A stretch of DNA of 63,711 nt. Origin: an uncultured Sutterella sp. GTDB lineage: Bacteria; Pseudomonadota; Gammaproteobacteria; Burkholderiales; Burkholderiaceae_F. Made by a program: the position numbers and the translations under genes. The notes under the pieces are model-generated. The model worked only from the letters and a program-made list of their open reading frames with translations, made no database searches and was not told where the DNA came from. This document shows, piece by piece, positions 16,788-25,928 of this stretch (the first letter of the stretch is position 1; every line of letters starts with the position of its first letter). The stretch spans positions 1-63,711 of the forward strand of contig USCE01000001.1 of NCBI GenBank assembly GCA_900553105.1, in the 5' to 3' direction.

Positions 16788-16823
16788 TTGCTGTTCGCTG
16801 AGCATTCGCTCAGCGAACAGCAA
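16788..16823. repeat. Perfect 16-bp inverted repeat downstream of the GntR gene
   Basis: TTGCTGTTCGCTGAGC (16788-16803), loop ATTC, then its exact reverse complement (16808-16823). It lies 12 bp beyond the stop of the leftward GntR gene. A T run precedes it, and none follows it, in the direction of that gene, so it is not a standard intrinsic terminator in either direction. Confidence 0.75.
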
Positions 16824-16834
16824 AAAGAATCAAA

Positions 16835-17503
16835 TTAGAGGGGCAACAGCTGAGATTGTTCTTGCAAGTGTACTCGGAGCAAATCGGCAGCACGTTGAGC
16901 ATCACCTAAACGAATAGCGTGAAGAATTTCACGTTCTTGACGCGCCACTTCCAAGAAAAACTCCCGATCCATCTTCGCTACTCGGTTTGATGTTTTTTCA
17001 AAGTAGGTCACAAGCATGCCAGAGAAGACTTGCAACACGCGATTACCACAACCTTCAAGCAACAACAGATGGAATTCTCGGTCGAATTTATCGGCCACTA
17101 GAGGCTCATCGGCATGTTCTTCGATTTTATTGAGTGTCAACTCCAATCTGGATGCAAGCGCCGGCGTGATGCGACGGCTGACTAACGGAATCAAAGAACA
17201 CTCCACCAACGTTCGCGCTTCGATAAACTCTTGAATATCAAAATTCGCGATATCGAAACGCATCTGAATTTGATTACGCAAGCTGTTAGCGCCAACTTCC
17301 CGTACGGTCGTACCGCGCTTTGGCGTTCTCACCAAAATCCCCATTTGCGTCAGAACATCCAGTTCTTTACGAATGCGGTAGCGCGTTACTCCGAAACGCT
17401 GGGCCAATTCCGTTTCCGTGTCAATTCGTTCACCGTTTCTGGCTTGTGCCTGTAGGTGATCGCGGATCTTTTCGAACAAATTGTCGTTTTTCTGCATTTT
17501 CAT
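16835..17503 (-). CDS. GntR-family transcriptional regulator, FadR subfamily (FCD domain)
   Basis: DNA-binding regulator of 222 residues. An N-terminal winged helix (TETELAQRFGVTRYRIRKELDVLTQMGILVRTPKRGTTV, about 28-67) is followed by an all-helical FCD ligand domain with EARTLVECSLIPL, DREFHLLLLEGCGNRVLQ and HAIRLGDAQRAADLLRVHLQE. The spaced Asp/His residues of the second half suit a metal-dependent carboxylate sensor. It is divergent from the Dcu gene at 17846, so control of that carrier by a dicarboxylate or N-succinyl compound is likely (inference). A palindrome-like half-site TTGTCGACTA lies in the shared intergenic region. Confidence 0.9.
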   Translation of the reverse strand: MKMQKNDNLFEKIRDHLQAQARNGERIDTETELAQRFGVTRYRIRKELDVLTQMGILVRTPKRGTTVREVGANSLRNQIQMRFDIANFDIQEFIEARTLVECSLIPLVSRRITPALASRLELTLNKIEEHADEPLVADKFDREFHLLLLEGCGNRVLQVFSGMLVTYFEKTSNRVAKMDREFFLEVARQEREILHAIRLGDAQRAADLLRVHLQEQSQLLPL

Positions 17504-17845
17504 TCAAATCATGAAAATTGTTTTGTTTGGATTATATAGTCATTCGTACACAAACATAGATTCTTATTAGTGTTTTTAAGGTGTTTTACTAATAAATCTT
17601 GATTTTTTATTTGTCGACTATTTGGTAATAACCCTGTATTTTAAATCTAAATTTCTCATCATCTCAGCACTTTTCCCTTAAAAATCCAACGCTTCCTCAA
17701 CAGTCGGTCGATCGTTCAAAACTTTTGTCGCTATTTGTTCGAAATTTTGAAGTTGAAAATTCAAATCAACAGGCTTACGATTGCCCCAAATCGACAATAT
17801 GTTCTTTTGTCACAACTTATCAACTCTTACGAAGGATTGAAAAAA
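17504..17845. promoter_or_regulatory. Divergent promoter region between gntR and dcu copy 2
   Basis: 342 bp, AT-rich, no gene. On the minus strand TATAAT (complement of 17531-17536) is a good -10 for the regulator, about 28 bp before its start. TTGTCGACTA at 17611-17620 resembles the palindrome at 7904 and is the candidate operator. The ribosome site GAAGGA precedes the rightward ATG at 17846. The frame of the carrier is open upstream to 17735, but similarity to the other two copies begins at 17846. Confidence 0.5.
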
Positions 17846-19183
17846 ATGGTTGATATGCAGTTTTGGCTTCAATTGGCCGTAGTGCTTATCTGTTTAGCCG
17901 TTGGCGGTCGCTTCGGCGGCGTCGGGCTCGGTGCAGCCGGCGGCTTCGGGGTAAGTATCCTCGTGCTCGGTTTCGGTATGCAACCGGGCTCTCCTCCTGT
18001 TTCCGTGCTCTTGATTATCACTGCAGTGATTGCCTGTACGAGCGTGTTACAAGGCTCCGGCGGTCTCGACTACTTGGTAGGGTTAGCGGAACAACTCTTG
18101 CGCAAGTGGCCTCGTGCAATTAACTTTGTCGGCCCTCTCGTGTGCTCCATCTTCGTTGTCTTCGTCGGCACGGCTTACGTGGCCTTTGCTGTATACCCGG
18201 TGGTAGCCGAAGTAGCCGCTTCAGCTAAAATTCGCCCTGAACGTGCGGTCTCCGCTAGCGTAATCTGCGCCGGCATTGGCGTGATGGCTAGCCCCATGAG
18301 CGCCGCCATGGCCGCTATGGTTGGCATCATGTCAGCCTACGGTTACACGTTACTTGACATCTTGTCTGTATCCGTACCCACCTACTTCTTAACAATTTTA
18401 GTCACCTGTTTGTCGGTGAACTGGCGCGGTAGCGAATTGGAAAACGATCCGGAATTCCAACATCGCCTCAAGACCGGTCAATACGTTGAGTTGCACTCCG
18501 CTGCTCAAGCTGACCGCATCACAGCGGAACCCAGCAAGGGTGCTAAGATTGGCGTATTGATTTTCGCTATCGGTATTTTGACCTCCATTACGATCGGCTC
18601 CTCCGATACGTTGCGTCCGTCTTGGGAAGTTGCCGGCAAGATCAGTCAATTGCCGATCCCGTCCTTGATCCAAATGGTCATGCTCGCCACGGCGCTCATT
18701 ATTATTGTGGTCTGCAAGGTACCCAGTGATAAGTTCGCTTCGGGCTCCGTATTCCGCTCCGGTCTTATCGGCGTGGTCGGTGTCTTCGGTATTTCTTGGT
18801 TGACGGGTACGTTCTTTGACACTCACAAGGATGTCTTCGTTCACTACTTCTCCGACATCGCCAGCTCTTCGCCGATTATCTTCTGCGTTGTGTGCTTCTG
18901 CTTCAGCTCGGTCATTTTCTCTCCGACCGTTTCCACAACGATTTTGATGCCGATCGGTTTAGCCTTAGGACTTCCGCCGCAATTGTTAATCGGCACCTGG
19001 GCTTCCTGCTACGGCGACTTCGTAATTCCGGGTGGTGCTCAAATCGGTTGTACGGCTTTTGACCGTACGGGTACGACGCGCTTAGGTTCGTTTGTATTCA
19101 ACCACAGTTATATGCGTCCGGGACTTGTGTTTGTCGTAAGCGGTACAGCAATCGGTTGGTTCATCTCCCAAATCATGCTTTAA
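17846..19183 (+). CDS. Dcu-family C4-dicarboxylate carrier, divergent type (copy 2)
   Basis: Inner-membrane carrier of 445 residues, closest in the window to the copy at 9482: both start with FWLQLAV, share GGVGLGAAGG, SILVLGFG and CTSxLQGxGGLD, and have GTAYVAFAVYPVVAEVAASAK where classical Dcu proteins have GTGH, and PGGAQIGCTAFDRTGTTRLG near the C-terminus. The start at 17846 (ATG, GAAGGA upstream) matches those of the other copies. It is divergent from the GntR regulator, followed by its own terminator, and hence probably monocistronic and regulator-controlled. Confidence 0.88.
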   Translation: MVDMQFWLQLAVVLICLAVGGRFGGVGLGAAGGFGVSILVLGFGMQPGSPPVSVLLIITAVIACTSVLQGSGGLDYLVGLAEQLLRKWPRAINFVGPLVCSIFVVFVGTAYVAFAVYPVVAEVAASAKIRPERAVSASVICAGIGVMASPMSAAMAAMVGIMSAYGYTLLDILSVSVPTYFLTILVTCLSVNWRGSELENDPEFQHRLKTGQYVELHSAAQADRITAEPSKGAKIGVLIFAIGILTSITIGSSDTLRPSWEVAGKISQLPIPSLIQMVMLATALIIIVVCKVPSDKFASGSVFRSGLIGVVGVFGISWLTGTFFDTHKDVFVHYFSDIASSSPIIFCVVCFCFSSVIFSPTVSTTILMPIGLALGLPPQLLIGTWASCYGDFVIPGGAQIGCTAFDRTGTTRLGSFVFNHSYMRPGLVFVVSGTAIGWFISQIML

Positions 19184-19204
19184 TCGCTCTCCGCGTAAAC
19201 TCCT

Positions 19205-19229
19205 ACCCCCTCTTTCGAGGGGGTTTTTC
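19205..19229 (+). terminator. Rho-independent terminator after dcu copy 2
   Basis: CCCCCT (19206-19211) and AGGGGG (19218-19223) flank a short loop, followed by TTTTTC. Confidence 0.85.
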
Positions 19230-19600
19230 GTCCCTAAAAGTCCTTTAATATCCCTTTTATTGCATTCACCAGTCTTTAAAATTCATTCACTTATCGACAA
19301 ACAATCAGCAGTATTTTTACAAATATAACTTTATTCGCATTGCCCAAACTTTCTCACTAAAGCCTGCAATTACAAGAACTCTAGGCAAAGTCCCGTATTC
19401 GAAATGTAACAAAACAAGGGAAAACCCTAACACTTTTAACTGACTTTTGTAAAGAGCCTTAAAAAATTTTAGTTCGCTCAAAAAAACCTTATGAGGTATA
19501 TGCAGGGGTAGATTCAGTTGAGCGACAATTACCGCGCTTAGATCAATTACGAAGGCGTAATTGTGTCTATTGTTGTCAAAAAAAGAAAAGGGAACTTACC
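19230..19600 (+). promoter_or_regulatory. Long leader/promoter region of dcu copy 3
   Basis: About 370 bp without a gene. TTATCGACAAA at 19291-19301 is a half-site like the palindrome at 7904. AATTACG-AAGG-CGTAATT (19545-19562) is a small 7-bp hairpin 40 bp before the ATG. No clear FNR box (TTGAT-N4-ATCAA) was seen, although Dcu genes are often FNR-controlled. The long spacing and the very regular codon use of the following genes suggest strong expression. Confidence 0.35.
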
Positions 19601-20938
19601 ATGATTGGTTTTGACTTTTGGCTCCAGCTCATTATCGTGCTTGCCTGCTTGTTCTACGGTGCACGTAAGGGCGGTATGGCTCTCGGCCTGTTAGGCGGTA
19701 TCGGTTTGATCATTTTGGTTTTCGGCTTCGGCTTGAAACCGGGCAAACCGCCTGTCGATGTTATTTTGACGATTTTGGCCGTGGTGTGCGGTTCTGCTAC
19801 TTTGCAAGCTGCCGGCGGTCTTGATTGTCTATTGCAAATCGCTGAAAAGATTTTGCGTAAGAATCCGAAGTACGTCTGCTTCCTCGCTCCGTACATCTGC
19901 TGGTTCCTCACAATTCTTTGCGGCACCGGCCACGTTGTTTACACGATGTTGCCGATTATCTATGACGTAGCCATTAAGAACGGTATCCGTCCGGAACGTC
20001 CGATGGCCGCTTCTACCATCTGCTCTCAAATGGGCGTGATCTGCTCGCCTGCTGCCGTGGCTGCTGTGTCCATGATCGCTTTGATGGAAGGCTACACCAT
20101 CAATGGCCAACACTTCGGCTTCGTTGATCTCTTCTCGATCACGATCCCGGGCGGCGCCGTTGGCGTGTTCTTCGTTGGTTTGTTCTCTTGGTTCCGTGGT
20201 AAGGACCTCGACAAAGATGAAGATTTCCAAAAATTGATTTCCGATCCGGAAATGAAGAAGTATGTTTATGGTGACACGACAACTTTGATCGGTAAAGTGT
20301 TCACGAAACAACAATGGCTCTCTTTGTTCTTGTTCATCGCCGTGATCGTTATCGTTGCTATCCTCGGTATGTTCCCGCAATTGCGTCCGAAGGGCTGCTC
20401 CATGACGTTGGCTATTCAAATGTTCATGTTGGCTGCCGGTACCTTGATGGTGATCTTCTGTAATGTTAAGGCTGCTGATGTTGCTAAGAACAGCGTGTTC
20501 CGCGCAGGTTCCGTGGCTATCGTGGCTGTGTACGGTGTGGCCTGGATGGCTGATACGATGTTTGCCGCCCACTTGAACGACCTTAAGGCCGCTTTGACCG
20601 AATACGTCAAGGTTTATCCGTGGGCTTACGCTATTGTGTTGCTCTTGGTCTCCAAGTTGGTGAACTCCCAAGCAGCTGCTGTTGCTACGATCGTTCCTGT
20701 GGCCTTGGCCATCGGTACGCCTCCGGGAATCGTGGTCGCTTTCTCTGCCGCCTGCTACGGTTACTACATCCTTCCGACGTATCCGTCTGACTTGGCTGCT
20801 ATTCAATTCGACCGCTCCGGTACGACTCACATCGGTCGCTTCGTGATCAACCACTCGTTCATCGTCCCGGGCTTGATCGGTGTGTTCAGCGCCTCTATTG
20901 CCGGTTACATTCTCGCTGCAATGTACGGCTTCGTATAA
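19601..20938 (+). CDS. Anaerobic C4-dicarboxylate transporter, DcuA/DcuB family (copy 3, classical type)
   Basis: Inner-membrane antiporter for fumarate, malate, aspartate and succinate, 445 residues. It keeps the classical motifs: LQAAGGLDCLLQIAEKILRKNPK, CGTGHVVYTMLPIIYDVA, RPERPMAASTICSQMGVICSPAA, and LPTYPSDLAAIQFDRSGTTHIGRFVINHSFIVPG. Codon choice is very regular, as in the following fumarase, which suggests high expression. With fumarase next to it, a role in fumarate respiration (fumarate or aspartate/malate in, succinate out) is the natural reading. DcuA and DcuB cannot be told apart here. Confidence 0.92.
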   Translation: MIGFDFWLQLIIVLACLFYGARKGGMALGLLGGIGLIILVFGFGLKPGKPPVDVILTILAVVCGSATLQAAGGLDCLLQIAEKILRKNPKYVCFLAPYICWFLTILCGTGHVVYTMLPIIYDVAIKNGIRPERPMAASTICSQMGVICSPAAVAAVSMIALMEGYTINGQHFGFVDLFSITIPGGAVGVFFVGLFSWFRGKDLDKDEDFQKLISDPEMKKYVYGDTTTLIGKVFTKQQWLSLFLFIAVIVIVAILGMFPQLRPKGCSMTLAIQMFMLAAGTLMVIFCNVKAADVAKNSVFRAGSVAIVAVYGVAWMADTMFAAHLNDLKAALTEYVKVYPWAYAIVLLLVSKLVNSQAAAVATIVPVALAIGTPPGIVVAFSAACYGYYILPTYPSDLAAIQFDRSGTTHIGRFVINHSFIVPGLIGVFSASIAGYILAAMYGFV

Positions 20939-20974
20939 AGACCTCTCTGACGTGAGTCTTTAGCGAATAAACGA

Positions 20975-21014
20975 ACGGCAAGTAGTTGACACCCTCAATT
21001 ACTTGCCGTTTTTG
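20975..21014 (+). terminator. Rho-independent terminator between dcu copy 3 and fumarase
   Basis: ACGGCAAGTA (20975-20984) pairs with TACTTGCCGT (21000-21009), followed by TTTTG. Fumarase must then have its own promoter or depend on read-through. Confidence 0.8.
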
Positions 21015-21083
21015 TCAAAGAAGTAAATAGGGTCTATCTCCCTCCCCTATTAAGAGAAGGCCCGTTTTAGGAGATCAAAAAAA

Positions 21084-22733
21084 ATGGCTCAAGCTGTTGA
21101 ATTTAAATACGCTCCGATGTTCCAAGTCGGCAAAGACGATACGGAATATTATTTGTTGACGAAGGATTACGTCTCCGAAGGCGAATTCGAAGGTCACAAG
21201 ATCCTCAAAGTGCAACCCGAAGCTTTGACGTTATTGGCCAAGCAAGCTTTCCACGATGCCAACTTCATGTTGCGTCGTTCTCATAATGAATCCGTTGCTA
21301 AGATCCTTCATGATCCTGAAGCCAGCGACAACGACAAATACGTTGCTCTTTCTTTCTTGCGCAATGCTGAAACGGCTGCCAAGGGTGAATTGCCCTTCTG
21401 CCAAGATACGGGTACGGCCATCATTCACGGTGAAAAGGGACAAGCTGTCTGGACCGGTTTCTGCGATGAAGAAGCCCTCTCCAAGGGTGTGTTCGAAACC
21501 TACACGACCGATAGCTTGCGTTACTCCCAAAACGCTCCGTTGACGATGTACGAAGAAAAGAACACGAAGTGCAACTTGCCGGCTCAAATCGACATTGAAG
21601 CTTGTGAAGGCAATGAATACAAGTTCCTTTGTGTTGTTAAGGGCGGCGGTTCTGCCAACAAATCCTATCTGTATCAAGAAACGAAGGCTATTTTGAACCC
21701 GGCTACGCTCGTGCCCTACCTCATCGAAAAGATGAAGACCTTGGGTACGGCTGCTTGCCCGCCGTATCACATTGCCTTCGTGATTGGTGGAACCTCTGTT
21801 GAACGCACGATGTTGACGGTGAAATTAGCCTCCACGCACTACTACGACAACTTGCCCACCACGGGCGACGAAACCGGTCGTGCATTCCGCGATATCGAAC
21901 TCGAAAAGACACTCTTTGAAGCCGCTTGCAACATCGGCTTAGGTGCTCAATTCGGCGGTAAGTACATGGCTCACGACATTCGTGTTATTCGCTTGCCGCG
22001 TCACGGCGCCAGCTGCCCGGTCGGCATGGGCGTCAGCTGCTCTGCAGACCGCAACATCAAGGCCAAGATCAACAAGGACGGCGTTTGGATCGAAAAACTC
22101 GATGACAATCCCGCTACGTTGATTCCTGAAGAATTGCGCAATCCGGCCGAAGGCTCCACAATCAAGATCGACTTGAATCAACCGATGGATGCCGTGTGCA
22201 AGGAATTGTCCAAGTATCCGGTCTCTACGCGCGTTTCTTTGACGGGCACCATCATTGTGGCTCGTGACATTGCTCACGCCCGCATGAAGGAATTGCTCGA
22301 TGCCGGTAAGGAATTGCCGCAATACATCAAGGATCACCCCGTGCTCTACGCAGGTCCTGCCAAGACGCCGGAAGGCCATCCCTGTGGCTCTATGGGCCCG
22401 ACGACGGCCAACCGTATGGATCCGTACGTTGACCTCTTCCAAGCCAACGGTGGCTCTAAGGTCATGATTGCTAAGGGTAACCGCACGCAAGTCGTCACCG
22501 ACGCTTGCAAGAAGCACGGTGGCTTCTATCTCGGTACGATCGGCGGCATCGCTGCCGTGCTCTCCGATAGTTCCATCAAGAGCATTGAATGCATTGAATG
22601 GCCGGAACTCGGCATGGAAGCTGTCTACAAGATCGAAGTCGAAGACTTCCCCGCCTTCATCTTGGTTGACGACAAGGGCAATGACTTCTTTAAGCAACTC
22701 AAGCCCCGTTGCACGTTAAAGTGCGAAAAATAA
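21084..22733 (+). CDS. Fumarate hydratase, class I (iron-sulfur)
   Basis: Hydrates fumarate to malate in the cytosol, oxygen-labile. It has 549 residues, co-linear with E. coli FumA/FumB (548). The [4Fe-4S] ligands are Cys106 (LPFCQDTGT), Cys225 (GTAACPPYH) and Cys319 (MGVSCSADRN), one residue off the FumA numbers 105/224/318. VIGGTSVERTMLTVKLAS and GLGAQFGGKYMAHDIRVIRLPRHGASCP are family signatures. Strongly biased codon use. It is preceded by a Dcu carrier and followed by a TRAP dicarboxylate-type transporter on the other strand. It links the fumarate released by the C-N lyase at 8011 to malate. Confidence 0.97.
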   Translation: MAQAVEFKYAPMFQVGKDDTEYYLLTKDYVSEGEFEGHKILKVQPEALTLLAKQAFHDANFMLRRSHNESVAKILHDPEASDNDKYVALSFLRNAETAAKGELPFCQDTGTAIIHGEKGQAVWTGFCDEEALSKGVFETYTTDSLRYSQNAPLTMYEEKNTKCNLPAQIDIEACEGNEYKFLCVVKGGGSANKSYLYQETKAILNPATLVPYLIEKMKTLGTAACPPYHIAFVIGGTSVERTMLTVKLASTHYYDNLPTTGDETGRAFRDIELEKTLFEAACNIGLGAQFGGKYMAHDIRVIRLPRHGASCPVGMGVSCSADRNIKAKINKDGVWIEKLDDNPATLIPEELRNPAEGSTIKIDLNQPMDAVCKELSKYPVSTRVSLTGTIIVARDIAHARMKELLDAGKELPQYIKDHPVLYAGPAKTPEGHPCGSMGPTTANRMDPYVDLFQANGGSKVMIAKGNRTQVVTDACKKHGGFYLGTIGGIAAVLSDSSIKSIECIEWPELGMEAVYKIEVEDFPAFILVDDKGNDFFKQLKPRCTLKCEK

Positions 22734-22783
22734 TCTGATCGATTCAGAGGGTTCCTGACAGAGCCTTCGAAAATCCTCAACGA

Positions 22784-22814
22784 ACAAAGCCGGTTCACAA
22801 TGAACCGGCTTTGT
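22784..22814. terminator. Bidirectional terminator between fumarase and dctM
   Basis: ACAAAGCCGGTTCA (22784-22797), loop CAA, TGAACCGGCTTTGT (22801-22814): a 14-bp stem between two convergent genes, with short A/T-rich flanks. Confidence 0.8.
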
Positions 22815-22835
22815 CTTACTCGAGGCAAGAAATAA

Positions 22836-24098
22836 CTAATTAAAGATTGTTAAAATACCCGGCACAAAGATAAACACAATCAAAAGTGCAATATAGGCCA
22901 GCAGATACGGAACAATCTTCTTGACGACGCTTTCAAAAGAAACTTCAGCAATATTAGCCGCAATAAACAAGTTCAACCCCACCGGAGGCGTAAATTGTCC
23001 GACAGCCAACGCAATAATCGTAAAGACACCGAAGTAGATATCGTCAATCTTTAACGTATGCACCACACCCATCATAGTCGGCACAAAAATCACCAAGGCA
23101 GCAACGTTATCGAGGAATGTACCCATGATGAGCAAAATCACCATCACGATTAACATCACTAACGTGACATTATCTGTCCATTGCAAAATCATGCTGGCAA
23201 TCGTTTGAGGTAATTGTTCATACGTGATGATAAACCCGAAAAGATTTGCCGTTCCCATTAAGAACATCACCAACGCGGAACTTTCTGCCGTACTGACGAA
23301 AATTCGCAACAAGGCCTTAAAGTCAATCGTACGATAGACGCAAATACCAATAATAAGGCCGTAAAGGCAGGCTACGGCTGCCGACTCTGTCGGTGTAAAC
23401 ACGCCGGCGTAGATACCCCCCAAAATCAAGAAAGGCATCATCAGCGCGAGGATACTGTCTCGAACAATAAAACCGACTTGATCGCGAGGCACGGGAGGCT
23501 CAGCAGCCAATCCGTCACGGCGGGCAATCCAGTAGTTAACCATCACGAGAGCAATGGCAATCAAGATCCCTGGCACAATCCCGCACAAGAACATGGCGCC
23601 GATAGAGGCTCCCGAAGAGACTCCGTAGACCACCATGGTTAAACTCGGCGGAATAATCAAACCCAACGCACCCGAGGAGGCTACCACTGCTGCGGAAAAT
23701 GCACCATCGTAACCGCGTTTGCCCATCGAAGGGATCATAATCGAACCGATAGCCGCAGTTGTTGCAGGCGCAGAACCAGAAATAGCACCGAAAAACGCCG
23801 AAGCTCCGGTGCTGACATGCGCCAGCCCACCGGGATACTTACCGAAGAAAAGCGAGGCCAAATTCACCAAACGGTCACTGATTTTGGCTTCTGCCATGAT
23901 GGCGCCTGCCAACATAAAAAGTGGAATAGCCATATAGGTGAATGTATTGATGCCGTTAAACATCTTTTGCGGCAAAAGCAAAAGCGGCATATGTGAACAC
24001 AGCACCAAAGCCAATACAGAGCCGACACCTAAAGCGACGGCAATAGGCACGCTGATAAACAGCATGATAAAGAACGAAACAAACAATACTGTTACCAT
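22836..24098 (-). CDS. TRAP transporter large permease subunit (DctM)
   Basis: Large membrane subunit of a tripartite ATP-independent periplasmic transporter, 420 residues with about 12 hydrophobic segments. Family motifs: NTFTYMAIPLFMLAGAIMAEAKISDRLVNLA, GSAPATTAAIGSIMIPSM, SGALGLIIPPSLTMVVYG, and FTPPVGLNLFIAANIAEVS. It drives Na+-coupled uptake together with the small subunit (9 bp upstream) and the binding protein. The leftward order dctP-dctQ-dctM is the usual transcription order. It lies back to back with fumarase, so a C4-dicarboxylate or related keto/hydroxy acid is a plausible substrate. Confidence 0.93.
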   Translation of the reverse strand: MVTVLFVSFFIMLFISVPIAVALGVGSVLALVLCSHMPLLLLPQKMFNGINTFTYMAIPLFMLAGAIMAEAKISDRLVNLASLFFGKYPGGLAHVSTGASAFFGAISGSAPATTAAIGSIMIPSMGKRGYDGAFSAAVVASSGALGLIIPPSLTMVVYGVSSGASIGAMFLCGIVPGILIAIALVMVNYWIARRDGLAAEPPVPRDQVGFIVRDSILALMMPFLILGGIYAGVFTPTESAAVACLYGLIIGICVYRTIDFKALLRIFVSTAESSALVMFLMGTANLFGFIITYEQLPQTIASMILQWTDNVTLVMLIVMVILLIMGTFLDNVAALVIFVPTMMGVVHTLKIDDIYFGVFTIIALAVGQFTPPVGLNLFIAANIAEVSFESVVKKIVPYLLAYIALLIVFIFVPGILTIFN

Positions 24099-24107
24099 AC
24101 CGCCTCC

Positions 24108-24590
24108 TTATTTCGACTTCAGTTGCCGATACTCGCGGCACTCATCCACAATGTGTTTGATCACGTAGAGAATGGACACAGCGGCAGATAACGGGATAGA
24201 GATGACGATATAGCCTACGGGTATACCGGTAATCGGCGAGAGCTGTAACATCGAGCGTTGCGTAAGAGCCCAACCGTAGTCGATCATCAACGCGAAGAAA
24301 ACAATCATGACCACATACGAGGCGAGTCTGACCACAAAACGTACCCCAGGCGGCATCATATCGGCTAAGAAGGTTACGGCGATATGGGTTTTGTTGTAGA
24401 CAGCACAGGTACTGCCCAACATCACGACGTAGACCATCGCATAAACGGAGAGCTCTTGAGCATCAGGCCAAGTCCACGTTTTAACATACCGTGTGCCGAT
24501 CCCGATTAAGCACAGAACCATCATGATTAGCGTCATCAATGCCGCCGCAACGCCGATCACGGTATTAAGTTTTTCAAGGAATTTCATCAT
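24108..24590 (-). CDS. TRAP transporter small permease subunit (DctQ)
   Basis: Small membrane subunit, about 160 residues with four hydrophobic segments. AAALMTLIMMVLCLIGIGTRYV is TM1, WPDAQELSVYAMVYVVMLGSTCAVY follows with the characteristic W-x-x-x-x-E, and HIAVTFLADMMPP precedes TM3. Two adjacent ATG codons (24588-24590 and 24585-24587) follow GGGGCGG; either may be used. An upstream in-frame start at 24611 has no ribosome site. It lies between dctP and dctM. Confidence 0.88.
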   Translation of the reverse strand: MMKFLEKLNTVIGVAAALMTLIMMVLCLIGIGTRYVKTWTWPDAQELSVYAMVYVVMLGSTCAVYNKTHIAVTFLADMMPPGVRFVVRLASYVVMIVFFALMIDYGWALTQRSMLQLSPITGIPVGYIVISIPLSAAVSILYVIKHIVDECREYRQLKSK

Positions 24591-24664
24591 AGCCGCCCCT
24601 TTACTAAACAAACAACTCAGGGCCAGTCTGCCCGAATGAATCCGGGCAGACTATCTGATACGCG

Positions 24665-25657
24665 CTATCCGGCAACGCAAGCTTGGACTTCTTCAATGAG
24701 CTTGGCGTTAAGCTTGCCTTTCCATTTTTCGATAACAGGCGCAACGGCTTTGCGGAACGGGGCCTTGTCGACATCGGTGATCTTCATACCGAAGCCGGCA
24801 ATTTCCTTCCATTGTTGAGCTTCAAGGTCTGCCACCATCTTCGTGTGGACCGGACCCATTTCACGACCGGCTTGCAAAATAGCCTCTTGGTAGTCTTTCG
24901 GCATACGGTCCAAAAGACCCTTATGCATCAAAATCGGCGAAGACATATGGATGTGACCCGTGCGGCTCACAAACTTTTGTACTTCATAGTATTTCTGCGT
25001 CACGATGTGAGCAGGAGGATTTTCTTGACCGTCAACGGTCTTCAGTTGTAAAGCTGAATAGAGTTCACCGAAAGCCAACACTGTCGGGTTAGCACCCAAT
25101 GCTTTAAACGTATCGACAAAGACTTCACCTTCGGGAACACGAATATTCATGCCTTTCATATCGGCAGGCGACTTAATTTCACGAATGCTGTTACTAATAT
25201 GGCGCATACCGTTTTCCCACCAACCGATAACAACGGCGCCGTGCGGCTCAACCAATTTGGCAAATTTTTCGCCTAACGGACCGTCAAAGACCTTGCGATA
25301 GTCATTGTCGTCATTGAAAATGAAGGGCAAATTGCCGATCCCCATATCAGGAATCCAGTTAGACAGAATTGTGTCGGAGGTTTGGCACAGATCGTGCGTG
25401 CCCATCATCACACCTTCGGTGATTTCCAATTGTTTGCCTAATTGGTCGGATGGGAATACAGCAATGGAGACACCACCCTTGGTAAGCTCAGAGACACGTT
25501 TGCCAAAAAGTTCGGCAATGGCCTGATAGTGGTGATTCGGAGCACCGGTATGGCCGAATTTAAGATTAAACTCTGCCTTCGCCGCACGAGCAACACCAGT
25601 CATACCAACAGCCGTCAAGGCTGCGATCGCTTTCAGATAATCACGACGCGATAACAT
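24665..25657 (-). CDS. TRAP transporter substrate-binding protein (DctP family)
   Basis: Periplasmic binding protein of 330 residues. The N-terminus MLSRRDYLKAIAALTAVGM carries a twin-arginine-like SRRDYLK motif and ends near ARA-AKAEF, so Tat export is possible. The body has the DctP fold: FGHTGAPNHHYQAIAELFGKRV, NLPFIFNDDNDYRKVFDGPLG, the ligand-carboxylate Arg region MNIRVPEGEVFVDTFKALGANP, and PVLMHKGLLD-like and VDGQENPPAHI segments. It is first gene of the leftward TRAP operon; the upstream region holds TTATCGACAGT (25780-25790), similar to the recurring half-sites. Substrate not assignable. Confidence 0.92.
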   Translation of the reverse strand: MLSRRDYLKAIAALTAVGMTGVARAAKAEFNLKFGHTGAPNHHYQAIAELFGKRVSELTKGGVSIAVFPSDQLGKQLEITEGVMMGTHDLCQTSDTILSNWIPDMGIGNLPFIFNDDNDYRKVFDGPLGEKFAKLVEPHGAVVIGWWENGMRHISNSIREIKSPADMKGMNIRVPEGEVFVDTFKALGANPTVLAFGELYSALQLKTVDGQENPPAHIVTQKYYEVQKFVSRTGHIHMSSPILMHKGLLDRMPKDYQEAILQAGREMGPVHTKMVADLEAQQWKEIAGFGMKITDVDKAPFRKAVAPVIEKWKGKLNAKLIEEVQACVAG

Positions 25658-25928
25658 ATAACGCCTCCAAAAAAAATCAATATGTTGCGAGGTTGTAATT
25701 GAAAATAGCTTTGTCGGAGGGACTTCTAGTTTTAAGATATCACGATTGGTGAAAACGAGGAACTTTTTTCTACATTTTTTTATCGACAGTTAAGTATTTA
25801 TGCAAAGTAAGCCATGAACCTTCGATAATCAGAGGTACTTCAATAGGATTACTTCATCAAGCGTGAAGTTCTCGAAAGCGCCTCCCTAGCCACCGATTTC
25901 GATTGTCTCCTTTTATAACACAAAAGAG

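Noticed and set aside
19829..20854. 341-codon open frame on the minus strand opposite dcu copy 3
   Set aside because: Its protein is rich in His, Asp, Glu and Arg with no domain, as expected of the complement of a highly biased membrane gene. The plus strand is clearly the real gene.
21939..22697. 252-codon minus-strand frame opposite fumarase
   Set aside because: Shadow of the strong codon bias of the fumarase gene; no homology or ribosome site.
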